NCBI GenBank assembly: GCA_009176605.1
Contig: SEYY01000198.1
Coordinates: 158,583 to 191,082 of the forward strand
Length of the DNA stretch: 32,500 nucleotides
Direction of reading: 5' to 3'
Source of the DNA: Armadillidium nasatum
Taxonomy: Eukaryota > Arthropoda > Malacostraca > Isopoda > Armadillidiidae
Each line of letters starts with the position of its first letter. The stretch's first letter is position 1. The position numbers and the translations under genes are program-made. This document shows positions 1-15,843 of this stretch, piece after piece. The notes below the pieces were generated by a model. The model was not told where the DNA came from, did not search any database, and saw nothing but the letters and a program-made list of their open reading frames with translations.

Positions 1-1084
<1,084 letters not shown>

Positions 1085-1696
1085 TAATGAATGAACTGTT
1101 ACACCATAATATTTATTTCATCAATAAACCCTATTATCTACCTATGAGCAAAACACTTAAAACAATAAAAACAAAAATTAAAATGAAGTAACAAATAGAA
1201 AAACACAAGGGAATCTATTAAAACCAGCACCAAACTTTCGATTTCTCACCCGGAGATCTTTATTCAAGGCGATATTAACAGTGAAAGAAAAAGAATAGTT
1301 ATTCTCAAGAAGACTCAAAAGACTGAAATTTTTTTTTACATGTTTTCGTTGGTTTGAAAAATGTTAATTTTCCTGGTATAACCATATGTTTTTTCTAAAA
1401 TGTTTTTGTAAAATCTTCCATTTTTCAATAAATCATTCGGAGTGTCATCAGTTTTTATTTCTCCTGGATGTCTATTTAAAATTTTAGTATTTTTTAATGA
1501 TGAAGGACTCTAAAAACTTTCTATTGTCATTGTTATGGCAAAGGATTAATAAGTCTGCAGAATTCATATTAATTGTGTGATTATTTTCCTCTCTATGTTG
1601 CTGTAATGAAAATTTTGGTCTCTACATCTTAAACTGTTCTTATGTTGGTAAATACGTCTTTTAAAATCATTGGTCTAGCCAAAATATTTATCAATT

Positions 1697-1704
1697 ATTG
1701 CATG
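1697..1704 (+). repeat. 8-bp target duplication ATTGCATG (left)
   Basis: Identical to 2508-2515 on the other side of the 803-bp element. Confidence 0.88.
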
Positions 1705-2507
1705 TATGGACCGACCAGAGCCCCAGTCTCGGCCAACGCCGGCCATTTTTACTGGCCATTTTTACTGACCCCGACACCGTCCCCAGCTAGGCTAATAATC
1801 AGAGAAAACCGAAGTTTACCTGCATGGGTTAAAACTGCAAATTATATTTATTATTGGTGGATTAAATCAAATAAGAAAAAAAAATTTTTTTTTTTTTTTT
1901 TTTTCTTCTTTTGGCCACTCCTCTTCTGTTGGTGAATGTTCATCTGTGTTTTGATTTTAGATGCTCCCATAAAGATTTGGTTGAAATATTTTTACTTGGG
2001 AAACCAGAGATCTTCTTCTAATTTCCTGGCCGCAGATGTTACATTTAGCTATTTCGAGCCTATCCTGAAACATTGTAAAGTACTCCCATACTGCTGAAGC
2101 TGGTCTTTTAGCCACAGTGACAAGTATAAACAAAATAATTTTGAAATAATGTAGCTAAATGATACAAATCTGATACACAGTAATAAAATAACTATGTATA
2201 AATACAGGTTATATTGATAATTTTATATCCTACATTTTATCAAACTTTAATTTAGGGTCTTATCCAAGTAATCCTATTGAATAACTATTGTGAATCAAAA
2301 AAAAAAAAATTTTTTCCTGTAGTTTTTTCAAACTTTTATTTATCCCAATTCTGTAATTTTCTGAATTTTTTTCTGAAAAATGCATATAATCATTAATTTA
2401 AATGAATGTTGACTATTCTACTCCTTCCTTATAATTAAATCTAATTTTCTTAACCTAAAACTTCAGAGCTCTGATCCTGGCAAAATTCCAGCCCCAGTCG
2501 GTCCCCA
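1705..2507 (-). mobile_element. hAT-type element of 803 bp with BED-finger relic
   Basis: The ends are TATGGACCGACC and, in reverse complement of the right end, TGGGGACCGACT, imperfect terminal inverted repeats. It is flanked by a perfect 8-bp duplication ATTGCATG at 1697-1704 and 2508-2515, the length typical of hAT insertions. The Penelope arm on the right (3021-3028) has the same site uninterrupted. Related end sequences recur at 13712-14181, 19483-19745, 24363-24450 and 25340-25548, so this is a dispersed family. Confidence 0.85.
1925..2110 (-). pseudogene. Broken BED zinc finger inside the 803-bp hAT element
   Basis: The minus-strand translation gives SVWEYFTMFQDRLEIAKCNICGQEIRRR.. in parts: WEYF (the BED aromatic signature), AKCNICGQ (CxxC), then after a frameshift SLWEHLKSKH (N/S-L-x-x-H-L-x-x-x-H) and a stop. 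BED fingers are the DNA-binding module of hAT/ZBED transposases. No catalytic domain remains, so the element could only have moved with help from another copy. Confidence 0.7.
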
Positions 2508-2515
2508 ATTGCATG
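2508..2515 (+). repeat. 8-bp target duplication ATTGCATG (right)
   Basis: Pairs with 1697-1704. The single uninterrupted copy survives in reverse complement at 3021-3028. Confidence 0.88.
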
Positions 2516-2755
2516 CTTTGCTGTAAATACCTACATTTTTCATGCTATCATTTATAACTAATTTAGATACGAATTTTCTTTTAATAGTGTTGGGGGACCA
2601 ATTGAACAAAGGAAACTGTGTTTGAAAATAGATTTTTAGTTTGAGAGTCAATGTGAAAAGGAGTAATGATCTTTTCATTAATTAGCATTTTCTTCACATT
2701 CTCTGCAACATTTTCCTTCTTGCTCTATATAGTGCTTTATTAAGAAACACTTTTA

Positions 2756-2779
2756 AATCGTTATATTATCCTAGTTATG
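2756..2779. other. Loop between inverted Penelope-like arms
   Basis: The arms meet with pairing of TCTATATAG and GCTTTATTAA on one side with CTATATAGA and TTAATAAAGC on the other, leaving a loop of about 24 bases. Both copies are therefore truncated at the same point. Confidence 0.7.
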
Positions 2780-3506
2780 TTATTAATAAAGCCCTATATA
2801 GAGCAAGAAGGAAAATATATGTTAATGTGGATAATGTGAAGAAAAAGCTAATTAATGAAAGGATCACTACTCCTTTTCACATTGACTCTCAAACTAAAAA
2901 TCTATTTTCAAACACAGTTTCCATTGTTCAATTGGTCCCCAACACTATTAAAAGAAAATTCATATCTAAATTACGTAGTTATAAATGATAGCACGAAAAA
3001 TGTAGGTATTTACAGCATAGCATGCAATAATTGTGGTGATAAATATTTTGGCTAGACCAATGATTTTAAAAAACATGTACCAACATAAGTACAGTTTAAG
3101 ATGTGGAGACCAAATATCTGCATTACAACAACATAAGAGAGGAAAATAATCACACAATATGAATTCTGCAGACTTCTTAATCCCTTGCCATAACAATGAC
3201 AAAAGTTTTCAGAGTCCATCATTAAAAATACTAATAATTTTAATAGACTTCCAGGAGAAATAAAAATTGACACTCTGAATGATTTATTGAAAAATGAAAG
3301 ATTTTACAAAAACATTTTAGAAAAAACATACGGTCATACCAGGAAAATTACATTTTTCAAACCAACAAAAAAATGTTTAAAAAAATTTCAGTCTTTGAGT
3401 CATCTTGAGAATAACTATTCTTTTTCTTTCACTGTTAATATCGCCTTGAATAAAGATCTCCGGGTGAGAAATCGAAAGTTTGGTGCTGGTTTTAATAGAT
3501 TCCCTT

Positions 3507-3507
<1 letters not shown>
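2780..3507 (+). mobile_element. Penelope-like element, 5'-truncated, right arm (GIY-YIG region)
   Basis: Conceptual translation across frameshifts gives FHIDSQTKNLFS, VGIYSIACNNCGDKYFG (GIY and YIG-type halves with a CxxC between them), then YQHKYSLRCGDQISALQQHK and SHNMNSADFLIPC, and later GEIKIDTLNDLLKNERF. This order matches the C-terminal endonuclease of Penelope-like elements. A TAG interrupts just after the YFG. The copy ends near 3507 and runs into poly-T and TA repeats. It forms a near-perfect inverted repeat with the left arm. Confidence 0.78.

Positions 3508-3563
<56 letters not shown>
3508..3563. repeat. Poly-T tract of about 56 bp
   Basis: It follows the Penelope-like 3' end and passes through TTTA-rich sequence into a TA array. 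Confidence 0.98.
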
Positions 3564-3565
<2 letters not shown>

Positions 3566-3584
3566 TTTTTTTTATTTATATATA

Positions 3585-3738
<154 letters not shown>

Positions 3739-3921
3739 GGATTAGAAAGGTTTTCATATACTATGATTTAAGTTCAATTAATTAGTTACTTTGAAATGTC
3801 CGACATATTAGGTGAAGGTCCAAAGTTTAATTAAGACCCACAGTTCATTGCCTACTTTTTTTTGTATAAAACTACTACAAATTTTTTAAAGATTTTCTAG
3901 AAATGGCAAGTAAAATTTTAC

Positions 3922-5460
<1,539 letters not shown>

Positions 5461-5689
5461 TGTTCAAATACAACCCATTCAAGATCCATAGGGACTGTAC
5501 AAGCAATACAGGAAAGACAAGATACATGCATACTGAAAGTAGTATTTAAGAGTACAATGTTTTTCAGAAGAAACCTATGCTGTTTAACAGGATTCCATTG
5601 ACTGGGTAAGGAGTAAATACTATCCATGAAGAAAGATCAGTTGCTGATAGAACTACTCCCTCACCACATCCTTTATCCTTTACATTTTC

Positions 5690-6040
5690 ATGAGATGAAT
5701 CTATATCCCTTTAGAGATTTCCTTAATGGTTTTTTAAAAAAATATCACATGGTCACAAATCTGGGCTGCATGAAGGATGTTCAAGGACCTCCCATCACTT
5801 ATAGGCTAAAGCATTAGCAACACTGTGAGATGTGAGGCCTTGCTTTGTCAAGGAGTGCGACTCACTCTGATAAAAGCATGCTGGGTTGCTTGCCATAGAA
5901 AACCTTAGGCAGAATTAGGCGGTTTGGGTGTACTGCTGGGCATGAGATCATGGCATCAGGTTCCTTAAACTCCAGTAAGATGGGTTTATGCACAATGAAA
6001 AATGCAGTCAGCATAACTTTTCCAGCTGACTGCTACATTT
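5690..6040 (-). pseudogene. Mariner-type transposase relic, catalytic part
   Basis: Frame-shifted minus-strand pieces read SAGKVMLTAFF-like, PILLEFKEPDA, VFYGKQPSMLL, then DKARPHIS (the second catalytic Asp of the HDNARPH motif; the GAC codon is at 5849-5847), then WEVLEHPSCSPDL and PCDIF (third Asp, the SPDLAPxD motif). This order is typical of mariner DD34D transposases. At least four frameshifts and stops are present. The N-terminal part lies at 6780-7125, separated by a palindromic element. Confidence 0.65.
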
Positions 6041-6141
6041 TCAATTTCTTTGGCTTGGGCAAGTTGTCATGCTTTCCAGGATGGTTGGAAAAACTTTTTG
6101 AAGCTTTTTCCCAGGATAAACTGGGGAAAACTGGGAAAGAT

Positions 6142-6516
6142 GGTAAAAAACTTCAATAATAAAATTAGAGCACCTTTACTTACTAAATTTGGGTACTATT
6201 ATTATATTAAGCCAATATTATATTTAGGTGATAAAACAATAAAATTGTATGACTTGACAAGTTGACAAACTTGTATTTAAGTACTGTGTACAAGTCTGTC
6301 AACCTGTCAATTCATATTATATTATTGCTTAATCACCTAAATATAATATTAGCTTGATATAATGATATAAGAATTTTATTGCTTAATCAGTTATTCATTT
6401 CCTAATTCGATTTATCTAATTTACTGAGGGCAGTAAACTAAATACCTCCATTGAAATAATAGTACCCTAATTTGAAAAGTAAAAGTTGTTCTAATTTTAT
6501 CATCGAGGTTTTACCC
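6142..6516. mobile_element. Palindromic foldback/MITE-like element inside the mariner relic
   Basis: The outer arms pair ATAAAATTAGA..ACTATTATT on the left with AATAATAGT..TCTAATTTTAT on the right. The inner arms at 6211-6275 and 6288-6353 form a long hairpin containing GACAAGTTGACAAACTTGTA against TACAAGTCTGTCAACCTGTC. The right arm carries about 70-100 extra bases. No open frame. The exact ends and target duplication are unclear. Confidence 0.6.
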
Positions 6517-6779
6517 AGAATTATTGACAACCTTTTTCATAGTTTTTCTGAAGTTTTTCCTGGAGAAAACTAAGGTGGTAAAAACTATCCTTGTCAACCC
6601 TGATGCTTTCACTACAAATGCTGATGGACTCTTCTGTCCAGTTCAGAATGTTGACACCATTATGTGCTGGAGAAAATGTTTCAACTCTGTTGAAGTACAC
6701 AAGATTCTACAAGCTGAAGCCTGTTCAATGTTTTTTTTTTCCGGTATGGTGTAACCAGAATGTTGAATATCTATAAGCA

Positions 6780-7125
6780 AACACACATTCCAGTATTGCT
6801 GGTTCTAGGAGAATCTTCTGTACAATGCCAACAGATACATTAAATGCATTTCCAAATCCCAAATGATTTTGTGACAGTTCACCCTAATCATATTTTCAAT
6901 ATCTGCAATCTGACTAAGTCACAATTTGTGCATATAGCCAGGATGCAGCTAATCAGTAATTTCATTTCGGAATTGACAGAACATTTGGTTATACTACAGT
7001 CTTCTCTGAGACAATTTTCACAGTACACAGTAATGATGCTTTGATGAATCTCCACTGGCCTGCATCCTTCAACTGTCAAAAACATAATTCCACTCACTGA
7101 TCCTGGCTGTACAACTTTCACACTA
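6780..7125 (-). pseudogene. Mariner-type transposase relic, N-terminal HTH part
   Basis: The reading FLTVEGCRPVEIHQSIITVY resembles the first helix-turn-helix of mariner transposases (FL..G..P.EIH..L..VYG). GNAFNVSVGIVQKILLE resembles the second (GIS.GSVQ.IL.E). Stops interrupt the frame. Same strand and order as the catalytic relic at 5690-6040, so probably one decayed copy. Confidence 0.5.
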
Positions 7126-7266
7126 TAAAAACCATTTTAAACAAACTTATATGCATCCACAACTGAGGAATGAGGAGGACTGGACTTTGATCATGCACTG
7201 ACACACAAGCTACACTTTACACTCTGCATTATCATTAGTTAATGGGAACCCAGTGCATGTTACATT

Positions 7267-7268
<2 letters not shown>

Positions 7269-7352
<84 letters not shown>
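7269..7352. repeat. (TA)n microsatellite
   Basis: About 42 pure units. Confidence 0.99.
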
Positions 7353-9928
<2,576 letters not shown>

Positions 9929-10020
9929 CCTTGCCAAAGGATTTCCAGCTCCACCCATGCCATCACCATAATCAAAATGCCTTCTAAGCTCAGCAGATTC
10001 AGCTTCTCTTTGAGCAAGCT
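9929..10020 (-). CDS. nonA: nonA-like exon 6: coiled-coil continuation
   Basis: The exon is 92 bases: two bases completing a Glu codon, then 30 codons, leaving in phase 0. The acceptor is a T-rich tract ending TTTTTTAG and the donor is GTAAGTGT at 9928. The peptide runs LAQREAESAELRRHFDYGDG then MGGAGNPLAR. The charged start fits the DBHS coiled coil, and the Gly-rich end marks the switch to the usual glycine-rich C-terminal tail. There is no stop, so at least one more coding exon must follow. I found none on the minus strand down to position 1 that I could support. Confidence 0.82.
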
Positions 10021-10341
10021 CTAAAAAATAAAATAAAAAAATAGAATAATATTTTTTGTTTTAACGTAAGAGGATCATATGCTCAGCAAGAACACTCCGG
10101 AGATAAAGGGTTTAAAAATATAAAATATTACTAAGTTATTAAGGGAATAAGTTGTTAAGTCAAAAAATGGGCAAAATGAGTTAAGTGCCCTCTGCCTACT
10201 GTGTAGAAGTCGGTAACTCAGGGCTCTTAATACTTTTACTCTAATACTAATATATTTTTTTCAAAAACTGGATTTACAGGAATAGTTCAAAGGTATATAA
10301 GTGATTTTATACTTATTCCCTGTGACAATAAATTAAAAAAA

Positions 10342-10494
<153 letters not shown>

Positions 10495-10495
10495 C

Positions 10496-10791
10496 CTTTT
10501 CTCAATTTTTCAGTTTCATATTCAACTTTAGCAAGAACCATTTTCTTTTCTAATCTTTCAATTTCAATCTGGAAGTCACGATCAAGGGTAGATTTCTTTT
10601 CTTCATACATATTAAAAAGCTGCTTCCACTGCATTCCGAATTCAAACTCAAAGCTGTTTCTATCAGCAAAGTGAGGAGTGATGTTCCTTTCAGCATGATA
10701 TTCTTCATTCTTTGGTAACAGAGATTCAGGATAACCCTCCGTATTATCTTCAGATGGCTCTAATGCAGTGACAACCACAGGTCTCATGGCT
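10496..10791 (-). CDS. nonA: nonA-like exon 5: NOPS domain and start of coiled coil
   Basis: The exon is 296 bases, read as one base, 98 codons and one base. The acceptor AATGTAACAG precedes AGCCATGAGA and joins exon 4 as ..SGAMRPVVV. MRPVVVTALEPSEDNTEGYP followed by HFADRNSFEFEFGMQWKQL is the NOPS segment that locks DBHS dimers (family pattern: RPVxVxPLE...DDEEGLPE...PRFAxxGSFEFEYxxRWK). The Lys/Glu-rich tail (EIERLEKKMVLAKVEYETEK) begins the antiparallel coiled coil. The donor is G|GTATATATA: the first bases of the intron are already the TA microsatellite, so the donor lacks the usual +5 G. Confidence 0.93.
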
Positions 10792-11000
10792 CTGTTACAT
10801 TTATTTTTAATTAATTAAAAAGATATTGTATACATTCTTACTTAATTGAAATTTAAAAATATATTTGTAAATATTTCATTTAACACCTTCAAACATTATC
10901 TGCACGATGTCTTTTAATTAAATAAAACAATATACATATTTAAAGAGATAATATAAAGAAAAAAAATAATTCGTTTTTGAAAAGAAAAATATAAATTTAC

Positions 11001-11131
11001 CCAGATAAGAAATAACAATCCTCCTGGCATTTTTTGAGTGCACTAAGAGCAGACTTTTTCTCTTTGAAAATAATAATTCCCTCTCCTTTTGGATTGCCTC
11101 TGTCATCTACAACTACTCGGCAATGATCAAT
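11001..11131 (-). CDS. nonA: nonA-like exon 4: end of RRM2
   Basis: The exon is 131 bases and enters in phase 0. It leaves two bases of a Gly codon that the first A of exon 5 completes. The acceptor is ACTTTCAG and the donor GTAAAT at 11000. The peptide contains RVVVDDRGNPKGEGIIIF, matching the DBHS RRM2 RNP1 region (VVDDRGRPxGKGIVEF), then a helix KEKKSALSALKKCQ and EDCYFLSG. The start IDHCRVV fits the strand that leads into VVDDRG. Confidence 0.92.
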
Positions 11132-11429
11132 CTGAAAGTAAAGTTAAGCATTAATAAAATACGAATACCAAAAATGGGATTTAGATAAAGCGCCGAGTAC
11201 AAAAGGTTATAAAACTTGCAATAAAGTTAATAGAAGTTAAAATTTATAACTTTCTTTAACAAATATATAACACAACAAAAAAAATATTATAAATTAAATT
11301 TCTTTAATATAACTATCTGTATGTATTGCAAATATATATTCAAGTCATTCAAATATTCACATATATAACATCTAATTTTTATTGAAAGTAATAATAAATA
11401 ATAATAAATAATAATAATAATAAACTTAC

Positions 11430-11600
11430 CATTCCAAACACTGAAAAACATTTTTCCAGAAGTTCGCTTGAAACATAAGGTGAGAGATTCTTCACCCTTA
11501 TTCCTTCATTTATGGTTGCAAATCTCACTTTCAAATATCGATTTTTAACACATGTGTTATCAAGTTCCCTTAAAGCTTTGGCAGCATTTGCTTTATAGTC
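11430..11600 (-). CDS. nonA: nonA-like exon 3: end of RRM1 and start of RRM2
   Basis: The exon has 57 codons in phase 0 at both ends. The acceptor is TTTTCATTACAG and the donor GTAAGTTT at 11429. The peptide [20 protein letters not shown] is the second helix of RRM1, RYLKVRFAT is the final strand, and [19 protein letters not shown] is the start of RRM2 with its RNP2 (IRVKNL). The DBHS signature of a very short linker between the two RRMs (RFAT..[10 protein letters not shown]) is present. Confidence 0.93.
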
Positions 11601-11866
11601 CTGTAATGAAAATAATGATAATAAAAAACATTAATTAGCATTTACTTAAGAGTAAAAAGTGTTCAGTGCACAACTAATCAGAAACATTATTTCATTCATG
11701 ATATTAAAGACCACTTAGTCAACACTTAACTAAATACAATAAGCGTTCTATACATTAGAAAGTTATACTTAACAAATATCAAATTACTTTCACACAACAA
11801 AATTATTAAATAAAAAAAATATATAACCGCTATTTTACTTAAACATTAAAAAATAATAATAATTAC

Positions 11867-12088
11867 CATATGAATAAAACTGAAAGCTGAATCCTTATTG
11901 AAGTAAATGGGCCCAACTTCTCCATATTTTTTAAATAAGTCAACAATGTCACTCTGTTCACAATTTTTAGGGACATTCCCAACAAATAACTTGGCATAGA
12001 CATTAAATTTCTTCTCTGTTATATCAAGGGGTTCCAGACTTGTCAAAGGTTCTGTGAACGTATATTGAACCTTCTCCTTGAGTTTTTC
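11867..12088 (-). CDS. nonA: nonA-like exon 2: start of RRM1
   Basis: The exon has 74 codons in phase 0 at both ends. The acceptor is TTTCTTTCCCTAG just before GAAAAACTC, and the donor is GTAATT at 11866. The peptide begins EKLKEKVQYTF and contains LFVGNVPKNC (RNP2 of RRM1), DIVDLFKKYGEVGPIYF (first helix and following strand) and SAFSFIHM (RNP1 position). In DBHS proteins RRM1 has a characteristic K-x-F-V-G-N-L start and an RNP1 of the GFGFI type. Here the SAFSFI variant replaces the glycines with Ala and Ser, a modest departure. The exon continues directly into exon 3, which completes RRM1. Confidence 0.93.
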
Positions 12089-12124
12089 CTAGGGAAAGAA
12101 ATAATTCATATTTATAATAATAAT

Positions 12125-12257
<133 letters not shown>

Positions 12258-13474
12258 AATAGCCATAATATTAGAAGGAAAATGAAGTTGCTTGAGAAAA
12301 CAAAAAACTTCAAAGATTTAGAAAGTACAAAGAGAAAAACCAATATAGATAATTTGTAATAGAGACAGAGTATGGTATAAGCTATTAATATAGAGTATAT
12401 TAATAAAATAACTGCAAGAAAAATTATGAAGATAAGTAGAAAATAAACCAAACCAGTAATAAAAATAGTAAATGAAGAAAAATTTAAATTTTTCTTGTAA
12501 GTTAAGAGTGATAATGTAGAGGATGAAGAATATGGAGGAATGGTGTCAATAATCCACAAGATAAACTTAGTGGATAAATGTAACTATCAAAAATATTTGA
12601 AAGTTTTCTCAAGAAAAGAGAAAACACATGGAAAGCCAATGGAGTGTCAGCTGCTTTTATTCTGAGAAAAATGAAACATTAGGCACCCAAAAGTTCAACC
12701 CCATCATGGCAACTTGAGAGTTGATATAAGACTTGGAACAGTAGTAGTGAAAGAACATATCAAGGTTAATTGAAAAAGAAACTATGAAAAACTTTGTAAT
12801 GGAAATTAACTTTCAAGAATAATAAGGTATAAATAAAAGAAATAATATTAAGACTGAAAAAGGATAAAACATTTTGAATAGCCTTCACAAGAGAATTTGA
12901 AAATTAAAGAAGGTAAACAACCTTGTTTATTTTTTTAATTCAACAGTTACAGAAAAAAATTATTATACATTTAAAAAAAAAAAAAAAAAGGCTTCCCTTC
13001 CAATAAGTTTGAAACCATCAAAGACTGCCTAATTTACTGTATGAAAGCAAAAAGGCAATGATGTATAAAGGGAATGAAAGTGATATAATGAGAACTTTGA
13101 AGCACTACAAAAAGCTGGCAATCAAAAATAAAAGTATTAGGAATGCAATGAAAATGTTAAGAATAACTTGAAGGCGCAGAAATGATGATAAAGTATGTTT
13201 CAAAAGGAAAGAGAAAGAAAAGAGTAGAAAGTACCAGCAAAATGATTGGTGTAGATAGCATATATATAGGTTTATCAAAGGATATAATTGATAGCAACTC
13301 TCTTTCAACCTTGAAAAAATATTAGATCAATATATAGATAATCAAGATATAGTACAACTGATTCAGTTTTTTAGGTCATGTTTGGATATGCAGTACATTA
13401 TATTTCTTAACCATGTCAAATCTAGTAATTGTGTTAATTTCAAATCCCTTGCACTTTATAGCAGTGTTGGCGCA

Positions 13475-13509
<35 letters not shown>

Positions 13510-13711
13510 AATACACCATTTTTTTTTTTTTTTTTTTTTTTGATACCCCAAAAATCCATGGCTTTTTTTAAAAAAAACTTTTATTTCAATTTTCTTTTAT
13601 GAAATGGTAAAATAAATGTAAGTATATCATAATATTGAAAATTAAACTATTACTACCATTTTTATTGTTTATAATTGGTTATTACTGAACAAATCTCATA
13701 TCTTACTTTAA
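12258..13711. other. Intron 1 sequence, mostly unrecognised
   Basis: A-rich on the plus strand, with no supportable coding. Two poly-A/poly-T clusters occur: poly-A at 12972-12989, and (CA)n followed by poly-A and poly-T at 13472-13541. Confidence 0.6.
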
Positions 13712-14181
13712 TTAAAGTACTCCCATACTGCTAAAGCTGATCTTTTAGCCATAGTGACTGAAAGAATAAACAAAATAATTTTCTGATATAGCTAAATGAT
13801 ACAAGTTTGATACACAGCAATAAAATAACAATGATATGTATAAATACAAGTTATATTGATAATTTTATATCTTATATTTTTTCAAACTTTAACTTAGGGT
13901 CTTATCTAAGTAAACTTGTTGAATCACTATTGTGAATCAGGGGGGGAGGAATCAAAAATTTTCTAGTTTTTTCAACTTTTATTATACAAAATCTTCAATT
14001 TTCTGAATTTTTTTCAGAGAAAATGAACAATCATTAATTTAAGTGAATGTTGACTATTCTATTCCTTCCTTATAATTAAATAAATCTCAAATAAAATTAT
14101 ATGTAATTTTCTTGACCCAAAATATCAGCGTTTTTGACATCTTTACAAATTTTAGGCAACCCCAGCCCCGGTCAGTCCATA
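13712..14181 (-). mobile_element. Fragment of the 803-bp hAT family
   Basis: Matches 2082-2507 along its length, including the blocks TACTCCCATACTGCT, GATACACAG and ATTCTGTGAAT-type sequence. It ends at 14181 with GTCAGTCCATA, the reverse complement of TATGGACTGAC, the family end. The BED-finger half is missing, so it is truncated or internally deleted. No matching 8-bp duplication was found on the left. Confidence 0.75.
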
Positions 14182-14289
14182 GTGTGATGCAAACCTCATA
14201 TATGGGCAAACAATGTCCCTATAAAAAGAAACAACTGGGATGGTTATTGGTTCCTATGGTGCTTTAGAATATCTAACCTCGGATGAACT

Positions 14290-15222
14290 CAACATAAGAC
14301 ATTGTAGCAAAGTTTGTTCCTCATCTTCTGAATGTCAATCAATGAGACCATCGGGTTCAGGTGTGCATAGAGCTGCAAGGGAAAGTTCAAGATGACCTTA
14401 ACTTCATCTCTTTTTGGAGTATTGGCAACTTGTTATTGACTTTGATATTTTTTATTAGATAGCTAATAAAGTGCATGTTGAACATACTGTGTAATAATTT
14501 GAGCTCATTATTTGTAAAAGGAAAATTGGAATCTGGGACAAGCCATTCAAAATAGCAATTTCAGCATTTTATTAACTGGGCCAGTCTTTGTATGTCCCTG
14601 TGGATTATAATTCTCAGTTTTTTATGTTAATGTTCAGTTATAACTGCAAAAGAAACAAGGGTGTATGGTTTCGATTCTGTAATGTAGCAACATTCTTCAC
14701 AGTGGAACTTGCCAAATCCTACAAAGCAGAAATAAGTCTGCCAAGTTCATAGCAACATCAAGTTAATGCTGATGATTTTTCTTTGACATTCAAGGAATTG
14801 TGCAGTAGTAGTTTGTTAAACCTGGTCAGACCATCAATAGGATGTTTTACTGAAATGTTTTGAGACATCTCAGGGAAACTGTTAGGTTCAAATGGAATGA
14901 GTTGTGGAAGGAAAAAAAACCTTGTTGCTTAACCATGACATGATTTCAGACACATCTTACATGTGAGGGACTTCATGACAAAAAACATGAGTACTGTCCA
15001 CCACACACCCTACTTCCCTGACCTGGCCCCCAATGACATCTATCTCTTTTCTAAAATGAAACCCCAGTTGAAAATACAATATTAAACACCATAGAAAAGT
15101 TAAAATCGCAATTGGCGTTGAACATACTACAGTCAGACGACTTCCAAGAGTGCTTCCAAAAATGGGAAAATTGGTGGAGTTATATACAAGCTATCAAGGA
15201 GACTACCTTGAAAGTAAGTGAA
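14290..15222 (+). pseudogene. Second mariner-type transposase relic
   Basis: Plus-strand pieces in shifting frames give VAKFVPHLLN, DHRVQVCIELQ (the post-HTH region KVSARWVPHLL...HR...C..L), then STTPYFPDLAPNDIYLF (SPDLAPxD, third catalytic Asp) and FQECFQKWENWWSYIQA (the mariner C-terminus, F..C...W..RW..CI.A). Many stops are present; the first catalytic motif (TGDESW) is lost. It differs in sequence from the relic at 5690-7125, so these are different mariner lineages. Confidence 0.7.
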
Positions 15223-15387
15223 ATTTAGCATAAAGTTTCTTATTCTACAGTGGAAATTCTCAGATATTTTGGGTAGCATATACATGTATCATTAATTCAT
15301 TTGTTTCTTGTTTAAATAAAGTACAATAGAGAGAAAATTTCAATTATATTGTTTAACTGACATCTATTTATTCCCAATTTTCGTAAC

Positions 15388-15395
15388 TTAAAATG
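15388..15395 (+). repeat. 8-bp target duplication TTAAAATG (left)
   Basis: Identical to 17825-17832 at the other end of the composite insertion. Confidence 0.6.
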
Positions 15396-15500
15396 TAGGA
15401 ACAGTCCAGATAGCAAATTTGCCAGATATCCTGATATAAAATATCCAGCTAAAATTGCTGGATATTATTTTAAATTACCATTAATAGCTTATTTTAAATA

Positions 15501-15671
<171 letters not shown>

Positions 15672-15843
15672 TTTACAGATGGAAGGTGACATTGCAATGA
15701 AATTCTACTGAATAGGTATATAACCATAAGCCACTCTTTTATGTAACATCAAGGGAACAACTTAAGAATGAAACACCAGAGTTTATTACCTAGCACGAAC
15801 ATAAAGGGAAGGATGAGAATGCCATTACAACTCACACTGGAGG

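Larger units (their letters stand above)
1200..2755 (-). mobile_element. Penelope-like element, 5'-truncated, left arm, split by a hAT relic
   Basis: Positions 1200-1696 and 2516-2755 form one minus-strand copy of the element also seen on the plus strand at 2780-3507. It encodes a frameshifted stretch with FHIDSQTKNLFS, then KNVGIYSKACN (the GIY part of a GIY-YIG nuclease), then, beyond the inserted DNA, the rest of the nuclease region. Penelope-like retroelements carry reverse transcriptase followed by a GIY-YIG endonuclease with a CxxC between GIY and YIG; only the nuclease end survives here. Several frameshifts and stops make it non-functional. Confidence 0.75.

Noticed and set aside
2463-2678. 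71-codon minus-strand open frame
   Set aside because: It is a chimera: hAT terminus read into the Penelope relic in partly wrong frames.
13464-14189. Target duplication for the hAT fragment at 13712-14181 (GTGTTGGC versus GTGTGATG)
   Set aside because: Only five of eight bases match and the left terminus is not visible.
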